Shown here piece after piece: positions 17,732 to 26,918 of a stretch of 64,000 nt of DNA (the stretch's first letter is position 1; each line of letters opens with the position of its first letter). The position numbers and the translations under genes are program-made. Origin of the DNA: Rariloculus sp965263005 (GTDB lineage Bacteria > Pseudomonadota > Gammaproteobacteria > Steroidobacterales > Rariloculaceae); contig NZ_OZ253579.1 in NCBI RefSeq assembly GCF_965263005.1, positions 1,984,001 to 2,048,000 on the forward strand, read 5' to 3'. Under the pieces are notes generated by a model that was given only the letters and a program-made list of their open reading frames with translations, did not search any database and was not told where the DNA came from.

Positions 17732-18193
17732 TCAAGGCAAGTCAGGCCCGAAGTGCTGCGCCAGGTAATCGGCGACCACTTCGATCTCGGCGGCATCCAC
17801 GGTCGCGCCGGTTTCGATCATGGTCAGCACGAGAGTGCGCCAATTGTCGCGTGTATAGAAGCCACTGAACAGTGCGAGCCCGCCCAGGTCATGGCAGCTC
17901 AGGCAGGCCGAGACGAGTATTTCGCGGCCCTGGCCTTCGGGCAGCTCGACTCCGGCTTCAACGGCCAGGTCACGCGCTTGCCCCGGAGTCGGGGGCGACG
18001 CCGGTTTCGGCCCTTGCGCTGTCTCTGCCTTTGACTCTGGCGCGGGCGCGGCCGTTGGCGTGGGGACGTCCGTCGGGCGCGGCGTAGCCTCAGCCGCTGG
18101 CCTCGGCGTTTGGATCGTGCAGGCCGCACAGACCGCGCAGACAGCGAACAGGCCGGACAAGATGCCCGGCCTTCTGGCAGCGCGCAAGCTCAA
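17732..18193 (-). CDS. Exported mono-haem cytochrome c
   Basis: A 153-residue protein with an N-terminal hydrophobic segment that may end in a lipobox (VCAAC), then a proline/threonine/alanine-rich linker (residues 28-72) and a compact cytochrome c domain. The haem motif is CLSCH at residues 97-101, and a Met within LVLTMIETGA is a candidate axial ligand. The start is a TTG that directly abuts the stop of the beta-propeller gene, so the two are cotranscribed. The linker suggests tethering to a membrane. Likely an electron carrier; partner unknown. Confidence 0.82.
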   Translation of the reverse strand: MSLRAARRPGILSGLFAVCAVCAACTIQTPRPAAEATPRPTDVPTPTAAPAPESKAETAQGPKPASPPTPGQARDLAVEAGVELPEGQGREILVSACLSCHDLGGLALFSGFYTRDNWRTLVLTMIETGATVDAAEIEVVADYLAQHFGPDLP

Positions 18194-19234
18194 CTACGGG
18201 TGTGAGCCCGGCAGCCTGATGATCGTGTTTCGCTTCGGCGCCTCGCCAACGGAAATCTGCGTGACTTCCTCAAGCGCCTGCATGTCGATGACCGAAACGG
18301 TGTTCGATACGGCGTTCGCCACATAGGCGTACTTGTTATCCGGCGTGAAGGTCACCCAATCGGGATCGGTTGCGGTTGGGACCCCCGCCAGAAGTTCGAG
18401 GTCGGGCAGCGAGTACACGTACACGCGACTGTTCATACGGCTCGTCGACCAAAGCGTTGTGCCGTCCGGAGACACACCGATGCCATGCGCCGGAGCCCCG
18501 TTGTAGGTGCTGTCGTAGCGTTCCTCGGGAGGCACATCGGGCTGGGTGATGCGCGCGACTTCCTGCCGGGTATCCCAATCGACTACGACGAAGCCGTGAT
18601 GGCCTGAAACCTGGATATAGAGCTTGTCCGTCGAGCCGTCGGGCTTCGCCGTCATCGTGGCCGGACGGATAGCCTCGCCCTCCCAGGCCCAGACTTCCTC
18701 GTCCGTGGCCGTATCCAGAACGGTCAGCCGGCGCCCGGCGATCGAGCCCGCGACGACGTTCCTGCCGTCCGGGGTGACGTAAATGTTGTGGATGCCCCCG
18801 GGCACGTCGACGGTCTTGATGTTCTCGAGGCTGACGGTGTCGATGACGTCGATAGCGCCTGGCGGCGCGATGATGGCAACGTAGAGCTTGGTCCCGTCAG
18901 GTGTAATCGAGATGTTGTTCGGCCGAGCCGACAGCGGAATGCTCTTGATGAGCTCGAGCGTACCGGAGTCGTAGACTTTCAGCGCAGTTTCGGCTTCGCC
19001 GCTTACATAGATGCGGCTTCCGTCCGGAGCGGCGCTGACGCCGTGCGCGACGGGAATGTCCTGGATTTCGCCGACGATCTGCTGCGTTTCCGGATCGATC
19101 ACGTGGAGGATCGAGTCCCTCGAGTTGGTCTGCAGAACTCGGACCTGAGCTTGCGCCGCGCTGACCGCAAGGATGGCCATAACGGTGGCCGCCAGCCCGA
19201 GGCGGCAGTACTTGAGTCTGACAAATACGTTCAT
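18194..19234 (-). CDS. Exported YVTN/cytochrome-cd1-type beta-propeller protein
   Basis: A 346-residue protein with a signal peptide (cut near SAAQAQ) followed by seven or so beta-propeller repeats. They have the YVTN pattern: GVSAAPDGSRIYVSGEAE, NISITPDGTKLYVAI, NIYVTPDGRNVVAGS, GIGVSPDGTTLWSTS and WVTFTPDNKYAYVANAVSN. The start ATG at 19234 follows AAGGGGG at good spacing, unlike the far longer upstream frame. It is followed without a gap by the cytochrome c gene. Similar propeller-cytochrome pairs occur in periplasmic redox modules, but no catalytic haem or active-site residue is visible here. Confidence 0.86.
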   Translation of the reverse strand: MNVFVRLKYCRLGLAATVMAILAVSAAQAQVRVLQTNSRDSILHVIDPETQQIVGEIQDIPVAHGVSAAPDGSRIYVSGEAETALKVYDSGTLELIKSIPLSARPNNISITPDGTKLYVAIIAPPGAIDVIDTVSLENIKTVDVPGGIHNIYVTPDGRNVVAGSIAGRRLTVLDTATDEEVWAWEGEAIRPATMTAKPDGSTDKLYIQVSGHHGFVVVDWDTRQEVARITQPDVPPEERYDSTYNGAPAHGIGVSPDGTTLWSTSRMNSRVYVYSLPDLELLAGVPTATDPDWVTFTPDNKYAYVANAVSNTVSVIDMQALEEVTQISVGEAPKRNTIIRLPGSHP

Positions 19235-19409
19235 GATGTCGATCCCCCTTGTCCGGTGCAGAACCGGCAGTGTACCGCGTTTTGGCGGAGATTCGGGCGC
19301 GGCGAAATCCGGTTCGCCCGCAAGACTCCGGTTGTCGGCGTCGCAAACTCGGCGGCTGCGCCGAGCGTTGCCGCGATTCGAGCCCACTGGTGCGCGCTGG
19401 TCGCTTCGC

Positions 19410-21077
19410 CTAGTTAGCGTCGCTGCAGCCAAAAGAGTCGGACGAGGTCGGTTCGTTTCCCGTGTATCGGGCGATCGACGGCCATGGGCAGAGCTTTCGG
19501 GTCGCCCCGCGCAACCGGGCGGACGCGGCCTCGTTGTCTTCCCTGACCGTCGCGACGAGTGGCCCTGGTGCATTTCCCCGTTCCACCCAGTCGATGAGCG
19601 GGGTCAGGATGTCGAAGCGGTCCGGTGCGACGCCGCCGGGGCCGTGCGGCATGCCCGGGACCGCATAGAAACGCGCGAAGCCAGCCCCATCGGGGTTGTT
19701 GTCGAGCAGCGATTCATACCAGTTCGCAGTGTCCCGGAAAGAGAAGACCGGGTCCGACACGCCGTGGAAGACGATCAGTTTCCCGCCGGCCGCCTCGAAC
19801 GCGTCGAGGGTCGGCGCGTCGGCATCGGGCGGAGACATCAAGTCCATGGCGGATTCGGGGAATGCAGCGTTGGTGGCATCGATCTTCGGTGCGTCCACAT
19901 CGAAGTCGAACTCCATGAGGAACGCTTCGAGGCTCGCCGCGTCGCCTGCCAACAACGTCGGCGGCGTCGTGAACACCTGGGCCAGGGATCCGGCGCCCAT
20001 GACGGCAATGATCGGCTTGTGATCCCACGGCGCCACGGGACTTTCGAGCTTCCACGTTCGCCAGCCGTCCGAAGCGATGCCCGTGTCCCAGTCCCATTCG
20101 CTATAGAGTTGCTCGCCTGCGCTGTTGCGCGGGCCACCGAGGAGTCGCACCAGCGCAGCGGCCTTGGGCTCGGGCAGACAGTCGTCCGGCTCGCCCGCGC
20201 CGCACACGAGCGACTCGGGATCGAACGCCGTCTGACAATCGTCTATGGCGAAGACAAGCGCGTCTTCGAGGCCGTCGAGCCCGTCGCACGCAAGAAGCAC
20301 ATGCGCGGCAACGATGTCGAGCTCGTTGCGCGTGAAGGCTTCGGCCAGGCTGTCGCCGACGCTGCGGAAGGTCTGTACGTCCCAGGCGTGCTGGAGCGCG
20401 GCGCGTGGCAGCTTGAAGCCGGGGTAGCCGGCGACAAGGCCGTCGAAGGATCCCGCCATTCGGCTCGCGGCGACGAGAGCGTGCCGGCCGCCGTTGGAGC
20501 TGCCGAGTCCGTACGTGTATCGAACCGGCGCTTCGTAATAGGCCTCTGTCAGTGCGATGGCGGCGGGGTGCAGTGTGGCCGCGGCGCCGTAGCCATAGTC
20601 CCGGCGCGCCTCGAACTCGAGGCCGAAGACATTGCCGCCCACAAGCCCGGCTTCGGGATGGGCCGAACCGTCGTGGCCGGCGTCGCTCGACACGACCGCG
20701 AAACCGCGTGCAAGCGCACCGTCGTTCGCGGGCAACACGCCCAGCCTGCCGAGCGCCGGAACGACCGCGCCGTCATTGCCGCCGTTGAACTGATGTGCGA
20801 AACGGCCGGTCCAGTCATCGGGCAGCCGGAGCTCGAAAGAGATCGCGTAGGGTAGGCCATCGGTACCGACGCGCTCGGCCATTCGGCCGCGGACGAGGCA
20901 GTGGGCCACCGGCACTTCATCGGACGCGGGCACTGCGGCCGCTTCGCTAATCGTCATTCCGTCGGCCGCGAGCTCGGCAATTGCGCCGCATTCGACGGCT
21001 GCAAGGCTTGCGAGCGGTGCGATCTGTGCGAGGAGGGCGAGGAGGGCGAGCACCGCGAGTTCTTGCCGTCTTGTCAT
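19410..21077 (-). CDS. Tannase/feruloyl esterase family alpha/beta hydrolase
   Basis: A 555-residue exported protein (signal peptide ends near SLAAVE). The family's nucleophile elbow is GLGSSNGGRHAL with Ser194, the acid is Asp442 in GVSDPVF and the His is His478 in GMPHGPGG, so the triad is complete. Length and block order match tannase-family esterases. In classic members the residue before the serine and the residue after the histidine are cysteines joined by a disulfide; here both are replaced (Ser193 and Gly479). Likely substrate: a phenolic ester, not confirmed. It is followed on the minus strand by the propeller gene at 18194-19234. Confidence 0.9.
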   Translation of the reverse strand: MTRRQELAVLALLALLAQIAPLASLAAVECGAIAELAADGMTISEAAAVPASDEVPVAHCLVRGRMAERVGTDGLPYAISFELRLPDDWTGRFAHQFNGGNDGAVVPALGRLGVLPANDGALARGFAVVSSDAGHDGSAHPEAGLVGGNVFGLEFEARRDYGYGAAATLHPAAIALTEAYYEAPVRYTYGLGSSNGGRHALVAASRMAGSFDGLVAGYPGFKLPRAALQHAWDVQTFRSVGDSLAEAFTRNELDIVAAHVLLACDGLDGLEDALVFAIDDCQTAFDPESLVCGAGEPDDCLPEPKAAALVRLLGGPRNSAGEQLYSEWDWDTGIASDGWRTWKLESPVAPWDHKPIIAVMGAGSLAQVFTTPPTLLAGDAASLEAFLMEFDFDVDAPKIDATNAAFPESAMDLMSPPDADAPTLDAFEAAGGKLIVFHGVSDPVFSFRDTANWYESLLDNNPDGAGFARFYAVPGMPHGPGGVAPDRFDILTPLIDWVERGNAPGPLVATVREDNEAASARLRGATRKLCPWPSIARYTGNEPTSSDSFGCSDAN

Positions 21078-21310
21078 TCCTGTCTCCTGTCATCCCCCTA
21101 CGACTTACCGGAATCGCTGGCATTGGCCCGGGCTCGCGACCGCGGCCGGCCATGCATTAGCCGACCCGCGCCGTCGATTCTCAAGGATTCAGCCTCGCGC
21201 ACGTGGCCCGCCGCGAGCCCGGCCGAGTGTACGGGCGATCCGCACGTATCTGCGGGGCTTCGCCGGAGCGGCACCTTCCGGCTCCGGCAGGTGTTGGCGA
21301 AAACGTACGC

Positions 21311-22012
21311 TCAAACCCCGGGCACGCCGTTCGGCCAAATGATCGGCTCGCAAGGATACGGAATGAACTCGAACGGTTCGGTCTTCACGAACGTGCTGCT
21401 GCGCACGAAAGGACCGGTCAGGTAATGCGGATCCTCCACTATGGCGATGACCGTCAGGTAGTCGCCGTGGCGCACGTAGTGTTCCGTCATCACGGCATCC
21501 TCGCTGTGCGGGACGCCGTTGCGGCGCAGATACCGCGGCCGCATATGCGTCGTCACGACCGTCAGCGTCTCGCCTTCCCACCTGGCCGTCGAATGTCCCT
21601 GCCACTCAAGCTCCCCGCCAGGCCATTCGCGGCCATCGAGATGGAACCTGCGTTCCTGCTCCTGCAGTTCCATGCGCATCAGGATTGTGTCGTCGTCCTC
21701 ATGGTCGAAGTGGAAACGCACGGGCCCGCGCATGATGTAGGCCGCGCCGTGCGGCGCACACTGAAGCTCCGGAAGGTAATACTCGTCCGGGTCCCAGGCA
21801 TCGGCCGCTCTGCGGCCTTCCGCGTTGAGGGGAATACCCGCGTAGTCGCCCTTGTGAGCCCCCTCGCCGCCGCGATAACGCGCATCTTCGTGTATCACCG
21901 GTTCCCAATAGCCCCAGAAGTCCTGTTGCGCTGTCGCCGCGTTGGCTGTGAACAGCGTCGCGACAGCGATGCAGGCAGTCAGCGCACGCCGCGGTCGTTG
22001 TGTGATGCTCAT
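21311..22012 (-). CDS. DUF6152-partner protein, short form
   Basis: A 233-residue protein with a signal peptide ending at TAQQDF (about residue 28). Like the 4396 gene product it begins with an FWGYWEP-type aromatic segment, and it contains the shared core GHSTARWEGETLTVVTTHM, then TEHYVRHGD and IVEDPHYLTG. It is about 100 residues shorter than the 4396 protein. Its gene lies 20 bases after the DUF6152 gene at 22033-22437 on the same strand, the reverse order to the 4396 pair. Function unknown. Confidence 0.83.
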   Translation of the reverse strand: MSITQRPRRALTACIAVATLFTANAATAQQDFWGYWEPVIHEDARYRGGEGAHKGDYAGIPLNAEGRRAADAWDPDEYYLPELQCAPHGAAYIMRGPVRFHFDHEDDDTILMRMELQEQERRFHLDGREWPGGELEWQGHSTARWEGETLTVVTTHMRPRYLRRNGVPHSEDAVMTEHYVRHGDYLTVIAIVEDPHYLTGPFVRSSTFVKTEPFEFIPYPCEPIIWPNGVPGV

Positions 22013-22032
22013 AATCGCCCGTCGCGCCGAGA

Positions 22033-22437
22033 TTATTCGTTATTGCGAAAACCGAAGCCGCGCCACTCCCAGCCATCTTCGGCACGGAGCGCGCTGCTCA
22101 GCGTCATGATCCTCCGGCCTTCCCGGCCCGGCGATCCGGTTATGGTCAGGTGATCGCCCACGCTGACTGTTTCCGGCGACCAGCCCCTGCGGGTCATGGC
22201 AATCGTGTTGGGCAGTTCGACAGCCCAGGTTTCCGTTTCGCCGCTTGCCGTGGTGACATCGAGGAAGATGAACGGATGCGGGTTGCGCCACTGCCAGCTC
22301 GAAACGACGCCCTCGCGTGTGATTTCCTGATCGATATCGAAGTGAAGCGCGCGCGAATGATGTGCCGAGGCCGAAAGCGACATTGCGAGCAGTGCTCCGG
22401 CACCCAATACGACCAAGTGTCTGTTTAAAGAGGACAT
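22033..22437 (-). CDS. DUF6152 family exported protein (second copy)
   Basis: A 134-residue protein. The start ATG at 22437 is chosen because GGAGG lies ten bases upstream and a signal peptide begins there. The predicted cut SASA|HHS leaves His-His-Ser at the mature N-terminus, as in the other two copies. Family landmarks: TREGVVSSWQWRNPHPFIF, MTRRGW and VGDHLTITGSPGREG. It precedes its partner gene. The 278-base gap on its 5' side separates it from the divergent haem protein gene at 22716. Confidence 0.86.
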   Translation of the reverse strand: MSSLNRHLVVLGAGALLAMSLSASAHHSRALHFDIDQEITREGVVSSWQWRNPHPFIFLDVTTASGETETWAVELPNTIAMTRRGWSPETVSVGDHLTITGSPGREGRRIMTLSSALRAEDGWEWRGFGFRNNE

Positions 22438-22715
22438 GGTTATCGTCGCCTCCGCAATCGTGAACGTCAGCAACGTGCCAGTATATCAACATCAACATGC
22501 AGCCGGCGGTGAATTCGAATTCCGCGTGGTGCTTCACAACGTCACGCGCGTCGCAGTGGAGAGTTGAACCTTTGCCGGGTAGTGACGATGCCTCCGCCGA
22601 AACGCGCGTCGGCGGTGCGTAAACCGCGCGTCCTGTGCCGAGATTGGCGCTGTTGATGGGTTAGAATCAGGCGAGCGGCAATCGCCGTGACGATCGGAAA
22701 GAGGGGGAGAACGGC

Positions 22716-24824
22716 ATGACTACATCACGAAATTTCTGGCCCATTCTCGGAGCGGTCGCTTCGATCGCGCTTGCCTGTGCATCGGGCGCGCGAGCCCAGG
22801 GCGTCGACATCGACGCCGACGACATCGGCGGCACCGTGGCGAGCGAGAACGGTGCCGAAGCTGGCGTCTGGGTTATTGCCGAGACTGACGACTTTGAGAC
22901 GCGTTACGCGAAGATCGTCGTAAGCGATGACGAAGGCCGCTACGTGATCCCCGATCTGCCCGACGCCGACTACCAGGTCTGGGTGCGCGGCTATGGCCTG
23001 GCCGACTCGGAAAAGGTTGCCGGCAATCCCGGCGATACGCTTGACTTGACGGCGATCGTCGCGCCGAGCGCGGAGGTGGCCGCGCAGGTTTATCCCGCCG
23101 CCGCGTGGTACGCGATGATGCATCTCCCGGAGGAAAGCGAGGTTGCGAATCTGCCGGGAGGCATGAACGAATACCTGAGCGTCATGAAGAACCAGACCTG
23201 CGTGGGCTGCCACCAGATTGGTCAGCTCGCCACGCGCACCATCCCCGAGGCGTTCAGCGACATCGAATCGTCGCAGGAACGATGGATACGCCGCGTGCAG
23301 TCGGGTCAGGCCGCGCGGCAGATGATCACCCCGCTCGCGCAGCGGCTCAACGGCGTGCCTTTCAAGTATCTCGCCGACTGGACGGACCGCGTCGCCGCGG
23401 GTGAGACGCCGTCGTACATTCCCGAGCGACCGCAGGGCATCGAGCGCAACGTCGTCGCGACGGTCAGGGACTGGGCTGACCCGAAGTCCTATCTGCACGA
23501 TCTGTCGTCTACCGATCGCCGCGACCCGACCGTCAACGCCTACGGCAGGATCTACGGCGCGCCCGAGCTCAGCACCGACAACTTTCCCGTTCTCGACCCG
23601 GTGACGAACACCGATACCACATTCCTGGCGCCTGTCATGGACCCCGAAACGCCGACGTCGAACGATGACCCGATCGGTCAGCCATCGCCGTACTGGGGCG
23701 ATGAGCGTATTTGGGACAGCCGCGCCAATGCTCATAACCCGATGCTCGATCAGGACGGCCGGGTCTGGTACACGGCCCGCGTGCGCGGTCCCGACAATCC
23801 GGATTTCTGCCGGGAGGGCTCCGAACACCCTTCAGCGCAACTGTTCCCGACCACGCGCGCAGGAAGGCATGTGTCGGTCTACGACCAGGAGACCGGGGAG
23901 TACACGTTTGTCGATACCTGCTACTCGACCCATCACCTGCAATTCGCCGAGGACGCCTATAACACGCTGTGGACGAGCGGCGGCGGGGACGTGGTCGGTT
24001 GGCTCAATACCAAACAGTTCCTCGAGACCGGAGACTACGTGAGCTCGCAGGGTTGGGCGCCGGCGATTCTCGATACCAACGGCAACGGGCGGCGCGACGA
24101 CTGGGTCGAGCCTGGCGAGCCGATGAACCCCGAACTCGACACGCGGATCCCGGCACGGTTCTACGCCGTCATGCCGAATTCCGCCGACGGCTCGATCTGG
24201 GGATCGTGGAGCTTTGCGTTCCCGGGCAGGCTCGTGCGACTCGACCCGGGCCCGAACCCGCCCGAGACGACGCTTGCCGAGGTCTACAATGTCCCGCTGC
24301 CGGGTTTCGCCTCGCGCGGCGCGGACATCGATCGAAACGGCGTCGTCTGGGTGTCGCTCGGCAGCGGCCACCTGGGTGAGTTCGACCGCAGCAAGTGCGA
24401 GGGACCGCTGAACGGGCCGACGGCGACAGGCGACCACTGTCCCGAAGGGTGGACCTTCCACCGGTTCCCGGGGCCGGGCTTTCCGGAGCTGCCGGAATTC
24501 AGCATCGAGTCGAGCTATTACACCTGGGTCGATCAGCGCAACGCGTCGGGACTCGGCGCCAACACGCCGATCGCGACGGGAAATCTCTTCGACGGCGTGC
24601 ACGCGCTCGTCGACGGCGAGTTCGTGACGATACGGATTCCCTACCCGATGGGCTTCTATACCAAGGGTTTCGAGGGCCGTATCGACGACCCGGACGCCGG
24701 CTGGAAGGGCCGCGGCCTCTGGGTCCCGAGCGGCGACCGTACACCGTGGCTCATGGAAGGCGGACAGGGATCGCGCCCGCTCGTCGTCCACTTCCAGGTC
24801 CGCCCCGACCCGTTGGCGAAGTAG
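22716..24824 (+). CDS. Large exported protein with carboxypeptidase-regulatory-like domain and CXXCH haem motif
   Basis: A 702-residue protein: signal peptide (cut near ARAQG, residue 28), an N-terminal carboxypeptidase-regulatory-like beta-sandwich (ETRYAKIVVSDDEGRYVIPD), then a cytochrome-type haem site CVGCH at residues 162-166 and a long C-terminal region with beta-propeller-like blades (NPMLDQDGRVWYTARV, GADIDRNGVVWVSLGSG). The family is widespread among environmental Proteobacteria and Acidobacteria and lacks a proven function; it looks like a quinoprotein-like periplasmic redox protein. ATG follows GAGGGGGAG. It starts a four-gene plus-strand run. Confidence 0.85.
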   Translation: MTTSRNFWPILGAVASIALACASGARAQGVDIDADDIGGTVASENGAEAGVWVIAETDDFETRYAKIVVSDDEGRYVIPDLPDADYQVWVRGYGLADSEKVAGNPGDTLDLTAIVAPSAEVAAQVYPAAAWYAMMHLPEESEVANLPGGMNEYLSVMKNQTCVGCHQIGQLATRTIPEAFSDIESSQERWIRRVQSGQAARQMITPLAQRLNGVPFKYLADWTDRVAAGETPSYIPERPQGIERNVVATVRDWADPKSYLHDLSSTDRRDPTVNAYGRIYGAPELSTDNFPVLDPVTNTDTTFLAPVMDPETPTSNDDPIGQPSPYWGDERIWDSRANAHNPMLDQDGRVWYTARVRGPDNPDFCREGSEHPSAQLFPTTRAGRHVSVYDQETGEYTFVDTCYSTHHLQFAEDAYNTLWTSGGGDVVGWLNTKQFLETGDYVSSQGWAPAILDTNGNGRRDDWVEPGEPMNPELDTRIPARFYAVMPNSADGSIWGSWSFAFPGRLVRLDPGPNPPETTLAEVYNVPLPGFASRGADIDRNGVVWVSLGSGHLGEFDRSKCEGPLNGPTATGDHCPEGWTFHRFPGPGFPELPEFSIESSYYTWVDQRNASGLGANTPIATGNLFDGVHALVDGEFVTIRIPYPMGFYTKGFEGRIDDPDAGWKGRGLWVPSGDRTPWLMEGGQGSRPLVVHFQVRPDPLAK

Positions 24825-24867
24825 CGCGGCGGCTCGGCGCCCTGGCGGCGAATGCCGGTGAAATATG

Positions 24868-24895
24868 CAGGCATGGACGCGTCCGTCCATGCCTG
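24868..24895 (+). terminator. Perfect 12-bp stem hairpin after the haem protein gene
   Basis: CAGGCATGGACG, loop CGTC, then CGTCCATGCCTG form a perfect 12-bp stem followed by TTT. It lies 44 bases after the stop at 24824 and 92 before the next start at 24987. The short T run makes it a partial terminator or an mRNA-stabilising hairpin between operon genes. Confidence 0.6.
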
Positions 24896-24986
24896 TTTCG
24901 CTGCGTCGCAAAGCGCCGAGGCGATGTAAACTGAGCAGCGCGCAACGCTCGTCGATGCGCCTTTCAGCTTGACAGGGGAGAAGCCC

Positions 24987-26918
24987 GTGGCCGTTCGACT
25001 CGACGGATTCGCCGTATCCGCATTGCTCATGGCCGGTGCCGTCATGGCCTGGCCCGCGTCGAGCGCAAACGCGCAATGCGTCGATTACTCCGACGATCCG
25101 GCCGGTTGTCAGCCGAGCACGTTCGACACGCCGATCGGCGAGATGCCGTCCGTGCGCGTCGGCCGGCGCGGCGGTCTCGATCCCATGTCGTCGGAACGTG
25201 ACGCAAGAGCGGGCATTGCCCGGCTCGAACGTGAGCTTCGCCTGTTTCGTAACTTCGAGCACTTGCACTGGGTCGTGACGGTGCCCTCGGTCCGGGACGC
25301 GGCGACCGGCGCATGGCGCGGCGGCGACCTCGACGGCGCCGGTGACGCGCGCGGCCTCGGTATCGCCGGCAACTGCATATTTGTCGGTCACCGCAACGGC
25401 CCGGGCGTCACCCGTGCAATCAATATTTTCAGGATCCAGCCCGATCCCGCGAATGTGCCTCCGGTCGAGGTCGGAGAGATACCGGTGATGGCGATCGGCA
25501 ACGAAGGCTTTGACGACCGCGAGTTGCGCGCCCTCGTCTATACGCCGTCGGATGGCCGCGACCGCATGATCCTCGTGCGCAACGCGGGCACGCGCACGGT
25601 AGGCTGGCTTGAGACCTACGAGATCGACATGGAGACCTGTCTGCCGGTCGGCAAGAGCGAAATCCAGGATTTCAACGGGCCGTCGCACGAGTTCTTTCTC
25701 TGGCACGATCCGGGCAACGCCAACCGAGTCCTCGTTTACGTCGCGATGTTCGCGGGCGGCGGCCTGCCCGAGCGATCCGATCCGTCGCTCAGGATTCCCG
25801 ATGCAATTGTGCTTGCCATCACGGACGAGGAGACGGGCGCGATCCTGCCGAGTCCGCGTTTCCTGGCCGGCTTCAGCCTGCAGGAAGTCGGCGGCCCGCC
25901 GATCAACGAGCGCCCCGATGCGACCGGCCTCTTCGCCGACGGCCGTTTCGCCGATTTCAGTGCGCTCACGAACCGTTCGGAGCAGGCCGCCAACTTCCAG
26001 ACCAGGCAGAACAACATGCTGCATTCGCTGTCGGTTTCCGACGACGGCGAGCGTGTCTACGCCGCGGGCGGCAATGCCGGGTTTTACGTGCTGAACTCCG
26101 AAGGCGTTGCGCTAGACACCAACGCAGACATCATCGCGGGCGAGGCGGGATGCAACCAGCGCTCCACGGTCGTCGCCGGCGGCGGCTCGATCGATGCTGC
26201 GATGCTCGCCCAGGTCGCCAACGACTGCCTGCACATGGTCGTCAACGACGATCCGGGTCTGGCCGCCTTCCTCGCGTCGGACGCGTCGCCGGCCGCGAAG
26301 GCCGCGCGCTACCTCGTGCTCATGACGCGCTCGCGCATCGACGTGCACCCGCCTCACAACTCGCTGCCGACCGGGATTCACAGTGCCGTCTTCGTCCCGG
26401 GCCGACCGGCCCGCGTGCGCGGCAACACGAAAGCGCGGCCGGCCTACGTCTGGCTCACGGACGAGAACTTCGGCTGTCCGCTCATGCATGCAAGGATCGT
26501 ATCGGTCGAAGTGGAGGCGACGCCCGTCATGATCGGCGCGTTCGCGATCCCCGACAACCGGCTCGACGAATGCCTGACGCAGGCCGACACGGAACCCGAC
26601 GGCCAACCGCGGCGCCGCGTTGCTCAGCAGAACCATAACCCGACCGTGTTCGCGAACATCGTGTTCAATGGCTGGTACGGCCACGGCATCCGCGCGATCG
26701 ACATCTCGAACCCCTATACGCCGCGCGAGGTCGGGCACGCCGTGACGGTTCCGCACGGAATGGCAAGGACCTATCCGATATTCAAGGACGGACTGATCTA
26801 CTGGGCCGACAACGATACGGGCCTGCACGTCGCAAGATACACGGGACCGCGCGCGGCTGAACTGCCGGGACCGGGCAGCGGGACGTACGAGAGCAACGCG
26901 ACGAGCCCTCACCGGTGA
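24987..26918 (+). CDS. Exported large beta-propeller-like protein (LVIVD-type)
   Basis: A 643-residue protein with signal peptide (cut near SANAQC). The start is a GTG at 24987 with AGGGGAG just before it; the upstream TTG at 24969 is unlikely. Repeated segments such as NNMLHSLSVSDDGERVYAAGGNAGFYVL and the C-terminal GIRAIDISNPYTPREVGH resemble LVIVD/propeller repeats found in cell-surface proteins. Six cysteines in the mature part suggest disulfides. Its stop overlaps the GTG start of the next gene (GTGA at 26915-26918). No catalytic motif recognised. Confidence 0.8.
   Translation: MAVRLDGFAVSALLMAGAVMAWPASSANAQCVDYSDDPAGCQPSTFDTPIGEMPSVRVGRRGGLDPMSSERDARAGIARLERELRLFRNFEHLHWVVTVPSVRDAATGAWRGGDLDGAGDARGLGIAGNCIFVGHRNGPGVTRAINIFRIQPDPANVPPVEVGEIPVMAIGNEGFDDRELRALVYTPSDGRDRMILVRNAGTRTVGWLETYEIDMETCLPVGKSEIQDFNGPSHEFFLWHDPGNANRVLVYVAMFAGGGLPERSDPSLRIPDAIVLAITDEETGAILPSPRFLAGFSLQEVGGPPINERPDATGLFADGRFADFSALTNRSEQAANFQTRQNNMLHSLSVSDDGERVYAAGGNAGFYVLNSEGVALDTNADIIAGEAGCNQRSTVVAGGGSIDAAMLAQVANDCLHMVVNDDPGLAAFLASDASPAAKAARYLVLMTRSRIDVHPPHNSLPTGIHSAVFVPGRPARVRGNTKARPAYVWLTDENFGCPLMHARIVSVEVEATPVMIGAFAIPDNRLDECLTQADTEPDGQPRRRVAQQNHNPTVFANIVFNGWYGHGIRAIDISNPYTPREVGHAVTVPHGMARTYPIFKDGLIYWADNDTGLHVARYTGPRAAELPGPGSGTYESNATSPHR

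Noticed and set aside
22660..22672. TTAGAAT-like -10 hexamer before 22716 (and a similar one near 60258)
   Set aside because: No acceptable -35 at 16-18 bases; too weak to report as a promoter.
23832..26024. Minus-strand frame of 730 codons opposite the haem and propeller genes
   Set aside because: Very Arg-rich, no signal peptide or motif, and it crosses the boundary between two well-supported plus-strand genes.
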